Of a DNA stretch of 64,000 nucleotides, positions 55,505-63,527 are shown piece by piece. Position 1 is the first letter of the stretch. Each line of letters starts with the position of its first letter. The stretch comes from Bacillus shivajii (GTDB lineage Bacteria > Bacillota > Bacilli > Bacillales > Salisediminibacteriaceae): the NCBI RefSeq assembly GCF_020519665.1, contig NZ_CP084703.1:3844001-3908000 (forward strand), read 5' to 3'. Below the pieces are notes generated by a model. It searched no databases, was not told where the DNA came from, and saw only the letters and a program-made list of their open reading frames with translations. The translations under genes were made by a program, and so were the position numbers.

Positions 55505-56311
55505 TCATTCGTGAACAGGGTCCCGTTCATCAACTAAGTCTGATATCACCTTTGCGATAGCATGCTCTTCATGGTGAACCGTAATTTCTGAGGCTACATC
55601 TTTCAGTTCAGGGTGAGCATTCCCTACGGCAATTCCTTTATCCGCTGTTTTCACCATCGTATAATCATTGAGATTATCTCCAATACAAATCGCTTCAATG
55701 GATGGGCGGTTTAATATTTTTTTTAATTCTTTTACCGCTTCACCTTTTGAAACGCCCTTCGGTAAAATTTCTAAGTAATTACTTTCAGAATAAACGAGGG
55801 TAAAATCAAATGGACTTCCTTGAACAAATTTCTCGTATTGTTCGAGCTTTTTTCCTTCGGCAATGATAAGGATTTTCGTAACTGGTTCGTTATAAACATC
55901 ATCGCGAACTTTTACGTGGACAGAATCTTTTTTTTCATAAGCTTCTGTCACTGCATTTTTCTCGTGAGTGTATATACCACCATTTTGGTAAAAGAGCAGA
56001 CTCACTTGATCATCTGAGAGTTCTATTAATTTTTCCCAAAAACTCATGTTCAGATCATATTCTCTCTCATAGAGAATCTTGTTTGATATAGGACAGTAAA
56101 TCTTAGCCCCATTGTATAAGATTAAAGGAATATCAACGTTTAATTGTTCAACAAAGTCTTTTACCGCATGCTCCATTCGGCCAGTGGCGAAAGTAAATAA
56201 CCCGCCATCACCTTTAAACCTTTCGATCGCCTTTTTATTCTCCGGACTTATTTTTTGGTTAGGATCTAAAAGGGTTCCATCTAAGTCAGTAATGATTAAT
56301 TTATTATTCAA
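55505..56311 (-). CDS. HAD family phosphatase (Cof type)
   Basis: Cytoplasmic sugar-phosphate phosphatase of the Cof/YbjI group, 268 residues. Motif I is IITDLDGTLL, motif II/III region includes FATGR and KGVSKGEAVKEL (Lys), motif IV is CIGDNLNDYTMV. TTG at 56311 behind AAAGGGGGA is chosen, which also avoids overlap with the preceding gene. In operon 4 it may dephosphorylate an imported phosphorylated substrate, as its neighbour likely does. Confidence 0.9.
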   Translation of the reverse strand: MNNKLIITDLDGTLLDPNQKISPENKKAIERFKGDGGLFTFATGRMEHAVKDFVEQLNVDIPLILYNGAKIYCPISNKILYEREYDLNMSFWEKLIELSDDQVSLLFYQNGGIYTHEKNAVTEAYEKKDSVHVKVRDDVYNEPVTKILIIAEGKKLEQYEKFVQGSPFDFTLVYSESNYLEILPKGVSKGEAVKELKKILNRPSIEAICIGDNLNDYTMVKTADKGIAVGNAHPELKDVASEITVHHEEHAIAKVISDLVDERDPVHE

Positions 56312-56324
56312 TGAAAATCCCCCT

Positions 56325-57119
56325 TTAGTTTTCATTAATACTTTCTATCAAATTTTCATGAATGTTTCCGTTACTTGCAACGATCCCTCTTGTTGTGAGA
56401 CTATATGCTTCTCCAGTTATGGCTGTTGCCGCCCCTCCTGCCTCTTTTACGATCAGGTAACCGGCTGCCACATCCCAAACATTTAAGCCATGCTCCCAAA
56501 AACCTTCCATTCTACCAGAAGCGGTATAGGCTAAATGCAATGCAGCGGAACCAAATGTACGGATATTGCTGCAGACAGGTCCTAACGCATGAATGTTCTC
56601 GATCACTTTTGCCCGGTCTCCTTCTACATCAGAAGGATAACCAGTAGCAAGGACACAACCTTCCATATGATCCTTTTCAGATACAGTCATCCTTTTACTA
56701 TTTAAGAACGACCCCTTTCCTTTTTCTGCCCAGAACATTTCATCAAGTGTAGGATCATATATTACACCAAGAATTACCTCTTTTTTATAACTTAAAGCGA
56801 TAGACACCGTATAACCAGGTAAGCCATGGACAAAATTTGTTGTTCCATCTATCGGGTCAATAATCCAAATATAATCGTCACTTTCAGCAATGACATTTAA
56901 ATCATCGCCTCCAGCAACCCCCTCTTCTCCAACAATCTTATGGTCTGGGTAGTATTCATGAATTCTATTTCTTATAAAATTTTCAGATTTTTGATCAACC
57001 TCTGTAACTAAATCAACTTTCGAGGACTTTTCTTCAACGGTAAATTCGCCGTCAACATATTCTCTTATTAGTTCCCCGGCCTCTCTTGCCATACGAAGTG
57101 CTAAGTTAATATAACCCAT
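56325..57119 (-). CDS. Inositol monophosphatase family protein
   Basis: Mg2+-dependent phosphatase of 264 residues (SuhB/IMPase family) hydrolysing inositol phosphates or related monophosphates. Metal motifs are GEEG (about 65), IDPIDGTTNFVHGLPGYTVS (about 85-105) and WDVAAGYLIVKEAGG (about 213). AAGGAAG precedes the ATG. It sits directly behind an importer and before a HAD phosphatase and iolI, a strong hint that a phosphorylated inositol is imported and freed of phosphate. Confidence 0.93.
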   Translation of the reverse strand: MGYINLALRMAREAGELIREYVDGEFTVEEKSSKVDLVTEVDQKSENFIRNRIHEYYPDHKIVGEEGVAGGDDLNVIAESDDYIWIIDPIDGTTNFVHGLPGYTVSIALSYKKEVILGVIYDPTLDEMFWAEKGKGSFLNSKRMTVSEKDHMEGCVLATGYPSDVEGDRAKVIENIHALGPVCSNIRTFGSAALHLAYTASGRMEGFWEHGLNVWDVAAGYLIVKEAGGAATAITGEAYSLTTRGIVASNGNIHENLIESINEN

Positions 57120-57134
57120 TTCTCCACTTCCTTA

Positions 57135-58247
57135 TTAATATTCTGGATCGTATGAAAGTACTTTTGCACAACGATCTTTAATATTCACTCGAACCTTATC
57201 ACCTGGTTCATATATTCCATTAATGATATGATTGTAATCTTCTATAATAATCGTTTGGTTTCCAACTTCGACTTCATATTCAACGAACGAACCAAAGTAT
57301 GTCGTTCTTAAGACCTCTGCTTCATATTTGCCATCTTCTTCTATCACCCAAAATTCAGGTCTAACCACACAATGCACTTTATCTCCAACTTCAAAATCAG
57401 TATCTTTGTCATTTTCTACAATGATTGAATAACCATCAAATACGAATGTTACATTTAGTGGATCTACTACTTCAATAACCCCTTCTATGAAGTTAGCTTT
57501 TCCCATAAAGTTTGCAACAAATTGATTTTTAGGCTTTGTATAAATTTCAATCGGGGATCCAACTTGTTCAATTCTGCCATCATTCATAATGACAACTTTA
57601 TCAGAAATTGCCATGGCTTCTGTCTGGTCATGTGTAACATACAAGCTTGTAATGTTTAATCGTTGTTGCAGCTTTCTAAGCTCTTCTCTCATATACACTC
57701 TAAGCTTCGCGTCTAGGTTTGATAACGGTTCATCAAAAAGTAAAACTTTCGGTTCCGTAACAACAGCCCGAGCTAATGCAACTCGTTGTTGCTGTCCGCC
57801 TGATAATTGCGAAGGGGAACGGTCTCTAAATTGCTGTAAGTGCATGAGCTCTAAAACTTTTTCTACTCTTTCTTTTACTTCTTTTTTAGCTAAACCTTTA
57901 ATTTTCAATCCGTACGCAACATTTTCATAGATTGTTAAATGAGGGAATAGTGCGTAGCTTTGAAACACCATTCCGACATCCCGTTTATTTGCAGGAACAC
58001 TCGTAACATCTTCGTTTCCAATATAGATCTTACCATCACTAGGGTACTCAAACCCTGCAAGCATCCTTAATGTTGTCGTTTTCCCGCACCCGGAAGGACC
58101 TAGTAATGTTACTAACTCTCCTGATTCAATGTCTAAATCAATATAATCAACCGCAACATGCTCTGCTGCACCAGAGTGTGAAGGGAATACTTTTAATAAT
58201 TGACTTAATTTTACTGGTGAAGTTGTTGTTTTTATTGTTGTAGTCAT
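57135..58247 (-). CDS. ABC transporter ATP-binding protein (AfuC/FbpC/PotA-type)
   Basis: 370-residue ATPase. Walker A LGPSGCGKTTTLRML (about 51), Q-loop VFQSYALFPH, signature LSGGQQQRVALARA, Walker B VLLFDEPLSNLDA and the switch His in THDQTEAMAIS are seen. A C-terminal TOBE regulatory domain follows from about 260. It starts two bases after the permease stop. Energises the dedicated importer of operon 4; the CUT1 systems here have no ATPase of their own and it could in principle serve them, though that is less likely. Confidence 0.94.
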   Translation of the reverse strand: MTTTIKTTTSPVKLSQLLKVFPSHSGAAEHVAVDYIDLDIESGELVTLLGPSGCGKTTTLRMLAGFEYPSDGKIYIGNEDVTSVPANKRDVGMVFQSYALFPHLTIYENVAYGLKIKGLAKKEVKERVEKVLELMHLQQFRDRSPSQLSGGQQQRVALARAVVTEPKVLLFDEPLSNLDAKLRVYMREELRKLQQRLNITSLYVTHDQTEAMAISDKVVIMNDGRIEQVGSPIEIYTKPKNQFVANFMGKANFIEGVIEVVDPLNVTFVFDGYSIIVENDKDTDFEVGDKVHCVVRPEFWVIEEDGKYEAEVLRTTYFGSFVEYEVEVGNQTIIIEDYNHIINGIYEPGDKVRVNIKDRCAKVLSYDPEY

Positions 58248-58249
58248 GA

Positions 58250-59938
58250 TTACTTCCTCCCTGTTGGACCTAGTCTATTTACCAATAATTGCAATATACC
58301 AATTGCCACTAAAATAATCGTAATCAAGATCATGACATAAGCAGCTGCAGCACCCATTCGACTCGATTCAATTTGTGAAAGAATTGAAACGGTCATCAAA
58401 TTCCAATTTACTGAAACGAGGAAAATAACTGCACTAATTTGTGTCATCGATTTAACGAACGAATAAACTAATCCTGAAAATAATGCAGATCGCATTAAAG
58501 GCAAAGATATTTTCCAAAACGTTGTAAAGTTATTTGCCCCAAGGTTCGTTGATGCCTCTTCAATCGATTTATCGACTTGTCTGAGACTATTCGTACCAGC
58601 CTCAATCCCTACCGTAATATTCCTTACAACAAAAGCAAAAATCAAAATTGCTGCAGTTCCAGTTAAAAGAAGTGGTTGCTGATTAAAAGCAAGAATGTAA
58701 CCAATACCGATTACCGTTCCCGGTACAGCAAACGATAACATTGTCGATACCTCAAGAGCTTTTTTACCGATAAACTCCTTTCGAATGATAAGGTATGCAA
58801 TTAGCATCCCCAATAAAGCGGTAATAGGTGTTGAAATAATTGCTAAAGTTAGTGAATTTTTAATTGAATCAAACCCTAATGTAAATACGTATATAAAGTT
58901 ATCAAGTGTAAATGTATGATCGACACCCCACACTCTTACAAATGAACCGAACGCAACTGCACCGTAAAATAGTAGAATCGCTCCTGTAATGGCGATACAC
59001 AACCCATAAAGAGGATAAACAATATATTTTTCATGAATTTTTATGGACGATTGGCTCGGTTTTCCTGTTACAGTTACATACGATTTTTTGCTAATCCAGT
59101 ATTTTTGAACTAAAAACGCTGTTAACGATGGAAGTAGTAAAGCCATGGCCAAAAATGCACCTGTGCCTATGTTATACATTCCTGTAATTTGTAAATAAGC
59201 TTGCACAGCTAATGTATTGTAATCACCTGCTATAACCATCGGGTTTCCAAAGTCTTCAATTGACTTGATAAATACTAGAAGTAATGCACTAAAAACACCC
59301 GGTAATGCTAGTGGGAACGTAATCGTTTTAAATACTTTCCAACGTGATGCTCCCATATTTAATGCTGCATCTTCCAACGCTGGGTCAATGGATTCTAATA
59401 CCCCTTTTAAGCTTAAGTATGCAATTGGAAAGAAAGCCAATGTTTGAATAAATACAAGGCTTCCAAGCCCATAAATGTTTGAATCGATGATCCCAAACAC
59501 ACCATTAGAAATTGCACCATTCCTTCCAAATAGTAAAATCATTGAAAGCGCTATTACAAATGGCGGTGAAATAATTGGAAGTAGTGCAATGAGGTGAAAG
59601 AACTTCTTCCCTTTCATTTCTGTTCTTGTTATTGCAAAAGCAAAAATAAAGCCAATCAAAGTACCAAAGAATGCTGACATTAAACCTAAACGCACACTAT
59701 TCCATAGCGTTTGTAAAAAGAAATTATTCGTTAACATTCCAGTAAAGTGAGAGATACTAAACCCTTCTTCTCCAGATACCGCAACCTTAAATACTTGAAA
59801 TAAGGGATATACAGCAAAGATAAAGAAGAAGGTAAAAACTAAACCGAGAACTAGTAATAATAATGGCTGTTTAAATAACCTTTTTAACTGCGTTTTTTGA
59901 ACTTCTAAGCCTTTTTTGACATTAGTAGAAAGTTGCAA
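58250..59938 (-). CDS. ABC transporter permease, fused two-domain (AfuB/FbpB-type)
   Basis: 562-residue inner-membrane protein with two homologous permease halves, about 12 spans. EAA loops are seen in both halves: LEDAALNMGASRWKVFKTI (about 190) and IEEASTNLGANNFTTFWKI (about 460). TTG start behind AGAAGGTG. The fused form is typical of ferric, 2-aminoethylphosphonate and hexose-phosphate importers. Confidence 0.92.
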   Translation of the reverse strand: MQLSTNVKKGLEVQKTQLKRLFKQPLLLLVLGLVFTFFFIFAVYPLFQVFKVAVSGEEGFSISHFTGMLTNNFFLQTLWNSVRLGLMSAFFGTLIGFIFAFAITRTEMKGKKFFHLIALLPIISPPFVIALSMILLFGRNGAISNGVFGIIDSNIYGLGSLVFIQTLAFFPIAYLSLKGVLESIDPALEDAALNMGASRWKVFKTITFPLALPGVFSALLLVFIKSIEDFGNPMVIAGDYNTLAVQAYLQITGMYNIGTGAFLAMALLLPSLTAFLVQKYWISKKSYVTVTGKPSQSSIKIHEKYIVYPLYGLCIAITGAILLFYGAVAFGSFVRVWGVDHTFTLDNFIYVFTLGFDSIKNSLTLAIISTPITALLGMLIAYLIIRKEFIGKKALEVSTMLSFAVPGTVIGIGYILAFNQQPLLLTGTAAILIFAFVVRNITVGIEAGTNSLRQVDKSIEEASTNLGANNFTTFWKISLPLMRSALFSGLVYSFVKSMTQISAVIFLVSVNWNLMTVSILSQIESSRMGAAAAYVMILITIILVAIGILQLLVNRLGPTGRK

Positions 59939-59964
59939 AGTGACACCTTCTCCCTTCTATAAGT

Positions 59965-59989
59965 GGAAGAAGGCTCTACGCCTTCTTCC
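59965..59989 (-). repeat. Intercistronic stem-loop after operon 4 binding-protein gene
   Basis: GGAAGAAGGC (59965-59974) and GCCTTCTTCC (59980-59989) are exact inverted repeats with a 5-base loop, in the gap between binding protein and permease. Third example of this placing in the window. Confidence 0.75.
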
Positions 59990-60012
59990 AAGACATATTA
60001 AAAATTACCCCT

Positions 60013-61068
60013 TTATTGTGCAGATTCCTCGCCTCTGATCTCATCATCAAAGCGATTAATTAACTCGTCACGCTTTTCCCCTGCCCAGACCGCATCATAA
60101 TCAATGATATCTAACTCTGATAAAGGTGTAGCGCCATCAGGTACATTCGCTTCTGGGTTTACTGGTAATCTGTAATGTCCAGAAGTTTCAAATAAGTTTT
60201 GTGATTCTTTACTAACTGCCCAATCAATAAACTTCTGAGCATTGTCTACTTCATCGGCAGGGCCATTTTTAATTAATGCTACCGCACCAACTTCATATCC
60301 TGTTCCATCTTGAGGGAATGATAAAGTTATTGGATAACCTTCTTGCATTGGCGAGAGAATATCGTGAGCAAATGCAATCCCTACTCCAACTTCCCCTAAT
60401 CCTGCGTTATTTGCAGGCGCAGATCCCGATTGTGTATATTGTCTGATGTTATCATCTAGTTTGTGTAGATATTCGAATGCTTCTTCTTCACCTTTCATTT
60501 GCACTAACGTTGCAAGAACAGAATACGCTGTTCCAGATGATGCCGGGTGAGCAATACTAACATTGTCTGCAAACTCTGGTTTTAATAAATCATCCCAGCT
60601 TGATGGAGGGTCTAAGTCATTACGTTCTAGCCAATCTGAGTTAGATGCAAATCCTAGAGCACCTACATAAAACGGAGACCAGTTCCAGTCTTCGTCAACA
60701 AATTCTTCTGGCAACAGTTCCGCCCCTTCAGGCTCATAACTATCTAAAAGTCCTGCTTGTGCTGCTGCGATAAACGTATCAGAAGGACCACCATACCAAA
60801 CGGATGCTTGTGGATTGTTCTCTTCCGCTTGAACACGCGCTAAAATTTGCCCAGCAGACAAACGAACAAAGTTGACATTAATCCCTGTTTCCTCCTCAAA
60901 TGCTTGAAGGTAATACAAAGACTCTTGTTCAGGGAAAGCTGCATATACAGTCAAGTCATTTGACTGTTCAACCTCTCCATCACCACTAGCATCTGACTCT
61001 GAGTTACATGCGGCCAAAATAATACCTATCATTATTGCAGTTAGAATAAGTAAATACTTTTTAATCAT
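60013..61068 (-). CDS. ABC transporter substrate-binding lipoprotein (AfuA/FbpA-type)
   Basis: 351-residue binding protein, often labelled iron(III)-binding. The signal peptide ends in the lipobox LAAC, with Cys at about residue 21. The fold motifs VYAAFPEQESLYYLQAFEEE (start), WYGGPSDTFIAAAQAG (about 92) and HPASSGTAYSVLATLVQ (about 175) resemble the group that binds phosphorylated or anionic ligands. Family relatives include AfuA, shown to bind sugar phosphates rather than iron. With an inositol phosphatase in the operon, a phosphorylated polyol is the likeliest ligand; iron remains possible. CAGGAGGG precedes the ATG. Confidence 0.9.
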   Translation of the reverse strand: MIKKYLLILTAIMIGIILAACNSESDASGDGEVEQSNDLTVYAAFPEQESLYYLQAFEEETGINVNFVRLSAGQILARVQAEENNPQASVWYGGPSDTFIAAAQAGLLDSYEPEGAELLPEEFVDEDWNWSPFYVGALGFASNSDWLERNDLDPPSSWDDLLKPEFADNVSIAHPASSGTAYSVLATLVQMKGEEEAFEYLHKLDDNIRQYTQSGSAPANNAGLGEVGVGIAFAHDILSPMQEGYPITLSFPQDGTGYEVGAVALIKNGPADEVDNAQKFIDWAVSKESQNLFETSGHYRLPVNPEANVPDGATPLSELDIIDYDAVWAGEKRDELINRFDDEIRGEESAQ

Positions 61069-61556
61069 CGTTACCCTCCTGAATTTTAGTTTAAATATAG
61101 GGAAGCGCTTTCCTTACACTTTAAAAAAATGTCACATTCTCCAATATGATATTTATCATTGCTATGACTAGGTGTGTTTTTTATTAGTAAATCTATTACG
61201 AGAAAAAGAATAATGAGTCTGCATTAATCAACATTCACAGCCGAGTAATTGAATGGCAACGCTTACAATTAATCCCTTTAACATTAACTTCTTCTTACTC
61301 AAGGTTTATAGTTTGCATGAATGTTTCCTATGCACCCTCCTCATGATTCTCTCATATCGGAAATAATTCTTTTAAAACCACCACCCTAAATGACACCTTT
61401 TTTTGGTAAAGCGCTTACTTGATTAATAAGATAACACACAATTTTCTAAAAATAAATACTTTTACAAAAAATAAAGAGTGTTTATTGTCAAAGAGTATTG
61501 TAACAAGCACAGATAAGGTTTAGTTAATTCTAGTTTCTTCTTCAATATCTAGATCA
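61069..61556. other. Regulatory gap before operon 4 with two AAGCGCTT palindromes
   Basis: No gene is seen. GGGAAGCGCTTTCC has its AAGCGCTT core at 61103-61110 and a second core is in GGTAAAGCGCTTACTT at 61409-61416. Each has about three mismatches to a strict cre, so they fit a LacI-family operator or weak cre. Operon 4 transcription must start in this gap. Confidence 0.5.
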
Positions 61557-61598
61557 CAAAAAACTCCTAACCATTTATTAATGGTTAGGAGTTTTTTA
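61557..61598. terminator. Terminator after ABC system 4
   Basis: AACTCCTAACCATT (61562-61575) pairs exactly with AATGGTTAGGAGTT (61580-61593), flanked by A-run and T-run, so it can act on both strands. It ends the right-edge ABC operon 36 bases after its last permease. Confidence 0.93.
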
Positions 61599-61633
61599 CA
61601 TGAATTATCGTTCTTAATATTTTAATACTATAC

Positions 61634-62461
61634 TTATTTCAACCCTGACATCGTAAAGCCTTCAATAATATACTTTTGGAAGAACGCAAAGATGATAATA
61701 ATTGGTATGACCATAAACGCCGCACCAGCCATTTGTAGAGCAAAATTACTAGAATGCTGTCCTTCTAATAGAGCAAGACCTACAGATAACGTATACAAAC
61801 GCTGATCGCTCGCAATAATTAACGGCCATAAGAAGCTGTTCCACGCGGCGATAAATGTTAAGATCGCTTGTACCGCAAACACTGGCTTTGCAATCGGAAT
61901 GATAAGTCTAAAGAAAATATAAAATTCTCCTGCCCCATCAAGCCTCGCAGCTTCAATTAAGTCATCCGGTATCGTCATCATAAACTGCCTGAATAAAAAG
62001 ATACTAAATGCTACAGCAAGACCAGGTAAAATAATCCCTGTCATCGTATTCGTTAATCCCAATTGGTTAAGAATTAAATATACTGGGATCATTGTTACTT
62101 GACCAGGAATCATCATTGTCGCAAGAATGGTATAGAAAATATATTTTCTACCCTTAAATTCATACTTCGCAAAAGCATACCCTGCCATACCATTAAAGAG
62201 TAGGCCGATAAATGAGAAGAAAACAATGATGAGAGTGTTTCTTAAATAAAGACCAAAGTTCAAGTTTGTAAATAATGCGATATAATTTTCAATGGTAGGA
62301 TTTTGTGGTAAAAATGTTGGCGGCATTTGTACCGCTTCATTTAATGGTTTAAAGGAGCTCAATAACATCCACATAAATGGGATGGAAATAATAATTCCTC
62401 CTGCCACCAACAAGAAAATCATAAAACCCTTTTCTAATTTCTGCTTTGTTACTGATGACAT
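61634..62461 (-). CDS. Carbohydrate ABC transporter permease (MalG-type), system 4
   Basis: 275-residue CUT1 permease with six spans and the EAA loop LIEAARLDGAGEFYIFFRLI. The ATG overlaps no neighbour; the partner permease ends 44 bases upstream. No ATPase gene lies downstream. Confidence 0.93.
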   Translation of the reverse strand: MSSVTKQKLEKGFMIFLLVAGGIIISIPFMWMLLSSFKPLNEAVQMPPTFLPQNPTIENYIALFTNLNFGLYLRNTLIIVFFSFIGLLFNGMAGYAFAKYEFKGRKYIFYTILATMMIPGQVTMIPVYLILNQLGLTNTMTGIILPGLAVAFSIFLFRQFMMTIPDDLIEAARLDGAGEFYIFFRLIIPIAKPVFAVQAILTFIAAWNSFLWPLIIASDQRLYTLSVGLALLEGQHSSNFALQMAGAAFMVIPIIIIFAFFQKYIIEGFTMSGLK

Positions 62462-62505
62462 CGTCGTTTCACCCCCACATTAGCAACGAATCTGATTTCA
62501 TAACA

Positions 62506-63405
62506 TTAATATTCCACATCAGATTTTCGGAATTTAAATTGAACTAATGTCACAATAATAATCATGAAGAATAACACAAAGGATGCAGCAGCTGCATAGC
62601 CAAATTCACTTAATCGGAAACCGCTTCTGTAAATAAATAACGCCATTGACAAGGTTCCATCTAACGGTCCACCATTCGTCATAACGTATGGCTCTTCGAA
62701 GAACTGAAGCCATCCAATCAACGTTGTTACCGTAATAAAGAACGTTGCAAAGCGTAAAAGTGGAATCGTGACATGCCATAAAATCTGTAAACGGTTGGCC
62801 CCATCCACTTTCGCTGCTTCATAGTATTCTTTCGGAATCCCTTGTAATGCAGCTAAGAAGATGATCATATTAATTCCGATCCCTTTCCAAACGGCAAGAA
62901 GAATTAATGATATTTTGGCCAGAGTAGGCTGTTCAAGCCATGGTACTCTACCGATCTCAACAAGAGATAGAAAATAGTTAAAGAGACCATAGTGCGTGTT
63001 ATATAAAAATCCCCAAATAACTGCAACAGCTACGATATTCGTGATCGACGGCATGTAGTAGACTGCCCGGAAGAAATTAAAAATCTTTTCTTTTCCATAG
63101 TTAAGTAGTAATGCAACACTAAGTGAAGATACAATCACTAGTGGTACACCAAGGATTACGTAAAATAACGTATTGAAAATCGAAGTGATAAAGACGCTAT
63201 CGTTAAATAACTTTATATAGTTTTCAAGTCCAACAAAGCTAATTTGAGACCAATCAGCTAATCCCCTCAAGTTAATGTCTGTAAAACTGATAAAAAAGGC
63301 AACTACGATAGGAATCAGACTGAACATTAGTAACAACAGAAATGCAGGAGCTATAAATAAGTATGGATGTCGATCTCTATAAAGGGTCTTAAAAAAGCTT
63401 CCCAA
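62506..63405 (-). CDS. Carbohydrate ABC transporter permease (MalF-type), system 4
   Basis: 299-residue permease with six spans and the EAA loop EYYEAAKVDGANRLQILWHV. TTG at 63405 is chosen because AGGGGGGAG lies just before it; starts up to 27 bases earlier lack a ribosome binding site. The start has the same LGSF/LGSY look as the system 2 permease. Confidence 0.9.
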   Translation of the reverse strand: MGSFFKTLYRDRHPYLFIAPAFLLLLMFSLIPIVVAFFISFTDINLRGLADWSQISFVGLENYIKLFNDSVFITSIFNTLFYVILGVPLVIVSSLSVALLLNYGKEKIFNFFRAVYYMPSITNIVAVAVIWGFLYNTHYGLFNYFLSLVEIGRVPWLEQPTLAKISLILLAVWKGIGINMIIFLAALQGIPKEYYEAAKVDGANRLQILWHVTIPLLRFATFFITVTTLIGWLQFFEEPYVMTNGGPLDGTLSMALFIYRSGFRLSEFGYAAAASFVLFFMIIIVTLVQFKFRKSDVEY

Positions 63406-63527
63406 CCTTCTCCCCCCTAACATTTTAAACAATGATTTTTTTCTTAATATAAAGGGAAGAGCCGCCTATTAGCTGGTTTGATACCAATGACTAATCGACA
63501 GCTCCCCACCTAATCGATTATACCTGT

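Noticed and set aside
58250-61068. Taking the fused-permease ABC system as a proven iron(III) importer
   Set aside because: The family label is unreliable; no Fur box was seen and the operon carries inositol and sugar-phosphate phosphatases, so only the transporter type is claimed.
61401-61420. GGTAAAGCGCTTACTT as a full CcpA cre
   Set aside because: About three mismatches to the consensus and far (over 330 bases) from the gene start; kept only as a weak palindrome.
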